From an uncultured Peptococcaceae bacterium (lineage in GTDB: Bacteria > Bacillota > Peptococcia > Peptococcales > Peptococcaceae), in the NCBI GenBank assembly GCA_900552455.1, contig URZX01000003.1, forward strand, positions 44,415-108,414: a stretch of DNA of 64,000 nt, given 5' to 3'. Both the position numbers and the translations under genes were made by a program. Every line of letters begins with the position of its first letter. Within the stretch, counting starts at the first letter, position 1. Positions 60,647 to 64,000 of the stretch are shown here, one piece after another. A model generated the notes under the pieces. The model did not search any database, was not told where the DNA came from, and was given only the letters and a program-made list of their open reading frames with translations.

Positions 60647-62731
60647 TCAATAATTATTTTCAACAAATCCGTTCAAAGCCTGCCAAATGACACCACCTTC
60701 TACATTACTAGGCATTGGGCAATCAGCAATTTGACAAATAGTCGGCACAACATCGACTACGCGAACTTTGCGATTAATCGTCGCCCCTTTCTTAAACTGA
60801 CCACCGCTCATTAATAAGAAGTTTCCTAAAGACCAACCGTCATTGGTGGTAGTACTTGGACTGAATGCATGCTCATCGCAATATGTTGGACGAACCTGAT
60901 ACCAAATATCACCGCAATGTTCACCACCCATACCAACAATCTCCATCTCATCTCGAGTCATTGCAAAAGCTACTATACGTTCGCCTTTAATTGGTTCACG
61001 ATAATTATACAACGCAGTTATAACTTCTTGAACTACCTTATCATAATCTTCTGGTTCTACGATTCCCTCGGGATCTCTTCCCTTTAAATTAATGTAAATA
61101 TGCGAGCTCCTTTGAGCTACTGCTCTTGTTTTACTCCAATCAATAATTGCACCACCATCGTCAGTGCGTAAAATATTCCCCAATTCATCTTTTTTCAAGA
61201 CTGTAAACCCTAGTTCCGCCATAACATTTGCCGTAATGGATCCTAAAGCCCCCAAACCAGGATTATAGTCACCTAAAGAATGTGGTACAGCAGCATGGTC
61301 TGAAGTGACAATGATTGCGGTGTTACCATCCATATGTTTCATTAAAGATCCCAGATATTTATCATTTAATTCGTACATCCTGTAGATTAATTCTCGAATA
61401 CGCTTATATTCCGGATGCTTTCCCTCAGTAGCATAGTTAATGTACCAATGATTGTATTCATCAATACCATGCATATGGTTATAGAACAGCTCCCAATCTG
61501 GATATTGTTCAAACAGCCAGTCAGCAGCACGAGCATGCCAATCATAGACTTGAGCCCAAGACTCCAACGTTACTTCATCATCGCGTTCTTGTCGGCAAGC
61601 ATATTTACCGAAAGGAAGCATCGGCCCAACTTCTTCTATCAATTTCTTCCCCACTTCTTGAGGATAAAAATAATCCAGTGCATCGTCGTTTATTACATGA
61701 CTGAAATAGATTTCACCGCTAGAACCGTCTTCGGAAAGTTCAAGAATTCGGAATTTATAAGACACTTTTACTTTCTTTCCGCCTACATTATAGGTATCAA
61801 AAATAAAGTTACTCCATTTACTATCTAATGTGGCTATGCCCATTGGTTTTTCAGCCCGTTTATTTTCGTAAATACTCACAGTATCATAGCGATCACCATC
61901 ACTTGCACTGATAACTATGAATCTGCGAAGCAGACCATTATTAATGAAGAAGGTTGCAACTTTTGCGCTTTCAGGTAATTCTGTTTTCCAATTTTCAGGA
62001 AGAGTTAGTGGCGTTTTTATTCTGTCCGCTTGGGCCGGATCAAACCCTAGCATTTCATAAGCCTTTCGTCTTTCTTCTGGCGTCATATCAGCATCATATT
62101 CAACTTTAGTTTGATAATCACTATCCGCCCACATGGCACCAGTACCACTTTTTGTTTCTTCTATATCTTTAGTCATTTCATCGTACGCATCAGCATATAC
62201 AATGCAATCACCTGCACTTGTATCCACAGCATGTGGCCATTCCTTCATTGGAAAATCTCCTTCTTCCCAGGAAATCACCTTCTGAAAATCCACGGAATTT
62301 CTCAAAAAAGGAATAACGCCTGTGCCGTCAATAAAGATGCCATATTGATCGTTTTCAATACGTGGTGGCCATGCTTCACAATAATTCAACATAATGCTGC
62401 GTTTTTTATTTTTACTGAATGTCTCCCAAATCAATTCTGATTTAACTGTAGTTGCATCCCAGTTTACAGAAAAAACATCTAAAGGTTTTCCTAAAGTATG
62501 ATTAAAAAAACACGTTACGCCATGCGTTCTCGGCCAACTACCTGTAGCAAGTGACGTCCAGTTAGGAGGAGTAACAGACGGTTGCGCGCCAATCATATCA
62601 AGTCCTTCTGTCGCAACCCCATTATCTAACAATTTTTTTAAATTTGGCATCCTACCATCTGACATTAATTTTTTGCATACCCAGGGATCCATACCATCAA
62701 GTCCAATCATCATTACTCTATTTTTTTTCAT
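60647..62731 (-). CDS. Alkaline-phosphatase-superfamily protein (copy 2, last metal ligand missing)
   Basis: A 694-residue paralogue of the 55721 protein, first in the leftward string. It keeps the Asp of GLDGMDP, the nucleophile region SVTPPNWTSLATG, Asp/His in HMHGIDEYNHWY and DH in VTSDHAAVPHS. The C-terminal His of copy 1 (SWGVHETS) has no counterpart: the aligned stretch reads NDGWSLGNFLLMSGG. The protein may be inactive, use one metal, or have a different reaction. No signal peptide. GAGGGCTAAATA precedes the ATG. Confidence 0.78.
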   Translation of the reverse strand: MKKNRVMMIGLDGMDPWVCKKLMSDGRMPNLKKLLDNGVATEGLDMIGAQPSVTPPNWTSLATGSWPRTHGVTCFFNHTLGKPLDVFSVNWDATTVKSELIWETFSKNKKRSIMLNYCEAWPPRIENDQYGIFIDGTGVIPFLRNSVDFQKVISWEEGDFPMKEWPHAVDTSAGDCIVYADAYDEMTKDIEETKSGTGAMWADSDYQTKVEYDADMTPEERRKAYEMLGFDPAQADRIKTPLTLPENWKTELPESAKVATFFINNGLLRRFIVISASDGDRYDTVSIYENKRAEKPMGIATLDSKWSNFIFDTYNVGGKKVKVSYKFRILELSEDGSSGEIYFSHVINDDALDYFYPQEVGKKLIEEVGPMLPFGKYACRQERDDEVTLESWAQVYDWHARAADWLFEQYPDWELFYNHMHGIDEYNHWYINYATEGKHPEYKRIRELIYRMYELNDKYLGSLMKHMDGNTAIIVTSDHAAVPHSLGDYNPGLGALGSITANVMAELGFTVLKKDELGNILRTDDGGAIIDWSKTRAVAQRSSHIYINLKGRDPEGIVEPEDYDKVVQEVITALYNYREPIKGERIVAFAMTRDEMEIVGMGGEHCGDIWYQVRPTYCDEHAFSPSTTTNDGWSLGNFLLMSGGQFKKGATINRKVRVVDVVPTICQIADCPMPSNVEGGVIWQALNGFVENNY

Positions 62732-62935
62732 TATTTAGCCCTCCTCTACTTAATTTATAAATTTAATTTCTTTTCGACCTTTTTCTTTATGATATAAATG
62801 ATCCACCTTTATGTAAAATATTTAAATTCAAATTAGTTTATTTTATATAGATATTATCTGAAATAATCCTATTCATAAATCGTTCGATTAATGATAGAAT
62901 AAAAGAAAACTTCAATTTAAAGGAAAGTGATGGTT
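62732..62935. promoter_or_regulatory. Divergent control region of the island
   Basis: A 204-base A+T-rich gap between the divergent LysR gene and the first phosphodiesterase gene. It contains AATCGTTCGATT (62878-62889), a 12-base near-palindrome, and A/T-rich hexamers that could be promoters in both directions. LysR proteins normally bind such intergenic regions at T-N11-A sites and activate the divergent operon. Confidence 0.5.
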
Positions 62936-63859
62936 ATGCGATTGGAACAATTAATTTATTTTATTGAAATTGCAAAATATAACTCCATGTCTATCGCGGC
63001 AGAACATCTGCATATTGCTCAGCCAAGTCTCAGCCTAGCAATCAAACAACTTGAACAAGAGTTGGATACGAAACTTTTTTTCCGTTCCCGCAAAGGATCC
63101 TATTTAACGGAACAAGGACAAGTTATATATGCTAAGGTTGAAAAAATTCTAGACGCAATATCTGATCTCTACCCACCTGAAATACGAAATAATATTGGCG
63201 GAACGCTTACATTACTAGTTTCTCCGAGCTTCAATTCATCAATAACAGATATTATCAAGACTCTAATTACAAAATTTCCTAAAGTAAAGATAAATTATCA
63301 TCTTACCAACGCAAAACAAATCAATCAAGAAATTCAGAATTATCATCAATACGATTTCATTTTAACTACCATACAAAGTACTTATTTGAATGAACTTCGC
63401 TCATTATTAAAAGAACACACTGTATACATAATTTCTCAGGAAAATATTTGTCTAATGTGTTCGCGAAATTCTCTATACAGTTCTCAAAAAAACATTTCGT
63501 TCTCTACCTTGAAAAAACTCCCTTTTGTATATTACTCAGACAAAAATAATGAAGATGATTTCCTCTTCGCCTGCATAGAAAATCAAGGGATAAAACTACA
63601 TAGAGTTTTCCAGTGTGCCGATGCCTCATCAATTCCAAACTTTATCCTAAATGGAAACTTTTTTGCTTTAACAACACCATTCATATTAAAATTTCAGAAC
63701 AACAACTTAAGCAGAGATATCACACTAATTCCGCTTAAGGAAAAAATCTCTATTTCTTTCATATTAATTTCTAAAACCAGCAAAGAAAATATACCTCTAT
63801 CCAAAGTATTCATGAACAACTTAAAAGAATACTATCCATGTATCAAAAAATTGTCGTAA
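62936..63859 (+). CDS. LysR family transcriptional regulator
   Basis: A 307-residue regulator. The N-terminal winged helix is standard (LEQLIYFIEIAKYNSMSIAA, then HIAQPSLSLAIKQLEQELDT), and residues about 90-300 form the effector-binding domain (LLVSPSFNSSITDIIK). The start at 62936 gives the usual MRLEQL and keeps GGAAAG at good distance; ATG 62930 is a near alternative. Its divergent position in front of the A+T-rich gene string makes it the likely activator of the whole system, with the imported anion as possible inducer. Confidence 0.9.
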   Translation: MRLEQLIYFIEIAKYNSMSIAAEHLHIAQPSLSLAIKQLEQELDTKLFFRSRKGSYLTEQGQVIYAKVEKILDAISDLYPPEIRNNIGGTLTLLVSPSFNSSITDIIKTLITKFPKVKINYHLTNAKQINQEIQNYHQYDFILTTIQSTYLNELRSLLKEHTVYIISQENICLMCSRNSLYSSQKNISFSTLKKLPFVYYSDKNNEDDFLFACIENQGIKLHRVFQCADASSIPNFILNGNFFALTTPFILKFQNNNLSRDITLIPLKEKISISFILISKTSKENIPLSKVFMNNLKEYYPCIKKLS

Positions 63860-63944
63860 TAATCTTGCTTTGATCTAATTTAAAATTCATCATTACTTTC
63901 TTAAAAATGACATTGCACCTCCTACAAAAAGGTGCCGCCCCTCT

Positions 63945-64000
63945 TTGACGTGCCCCCAATAATTTGGACACCCGAATTATTGGGGGTATTTCTATTGTCA
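63945..64000. mobile_element. Probable end of an IS3-like element or perfect hairpin at the right edge
   Basis: TGACGTGCCCCCAATAATTT followed by GGACA reads like an IS3-family terminal repeat (TGxxCTGCCCCC...GGACA), and CCCCCAATAATT (63953-63964) pairs perfectly with AATTATTGGGGG (63975-63986) over a 10-base loop. The element, if real, continues beyond the window. A terminator of the LysR gene is the alternative, but no T run follows. Confidence 0.4.

Noticed and set aside
1..64000. tRNA, rRNA and CRISPR arrays
   Set aside because: No CCA-ending cloverleaf, rRNA core sequence or regular spacer/repeat array was noticed in the gaps; a covariance-model scan would settle this.

Overview
The window looks like the chromosome of an anaerobic, low-to-mid G+C Gram-positive (Bacillota, most likely class Clostridia). 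Supporting signs are a T-box leader in front of serA, a SCIFF-type radical SAM maturase (nearly universal in Clostridia), DUF975, DUF1847 and DUF436 proteins, BceRS/LiaRS-like two-component ABC clusters, and strong GGAGG ribosome sites. Most of the window (1 to about 52,900) is G+C-rich, by eye 55-60%. The stretch from about 53,000 to 63,900 is conspicuously A+T-rich and looks acquired. The genus cannot be fixed from the sequence alone. No tRNA, rRNA or CRISPR array was seen.

Layout. 467-4692: FtsX-type ABC exporter with its two-component system. 4757-7143: polar amino-acid ABC importer. 7329-8027: ComF. 8149-10083: aconitase. 10372-13738: ECF sigma factor, membrane protein and ABC exporter. 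13890-14186: a candidate type I toxin-antitoxin locus. 14331-15466: split chromate transporter. 15617-17346: XRE regulator and hydrolase. 17385-21337: two M19 dipeptidases, an XRE-cupin regulator and a DUF819 transporter. 21660-27960: a leftward group led by a T-box (serA, serS, scfB, pheA, murB). 27964-32625: SppA, DUF975, DUF436 and a VanY-like carboxypeptidase. 32781-33992: NADP isocitrate dehydrogenase. 34070-41857: acetyltransferase, DUF1847, two secreted or anchored proteins, a phosphatase, RsmD and a 2-oxo-acid decarboxylase. 41968-46993: a second two-component/ABC exporter cluster, interrupted by a second candidate type I toxin-antitoxin locus. 47835-52897: metal-related cluster (two CGGC proteins, CadA-like ATPase, separate HMA protein, ArsR and AraC regulators).

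The most interesting region is the A+T-rich island 53,398-63,859. A divergent LysR regulator faces a leftward gene string: phosphodiesterase-like protein, ModF-like ABC ATPase, small zinc-ribbon protein, DASS/SLC13 anion transporter, then a second phosphodiesterase, zinc-ribbon protein and ABC ATPase, and finally an orphan 324-residue protein. The phosphodiesterase/ATPase/zinc-ribbon trio is therefore present twice around one anion transporter, with no ABC permease and no signal peptides. This looks like an undescribed cytoplasmic system for an imported organic anion or phospho-ester. Its function is inference; the repeated composition is directly visible.

Other points worth attention: a SerA-like protein that has lost canonical catalytic and cofactor residues, a SCIFF maturase with no adjacent precursor gene, two related short-RNA/short-peptide loci, and a family of intergenic hairpin repeats.
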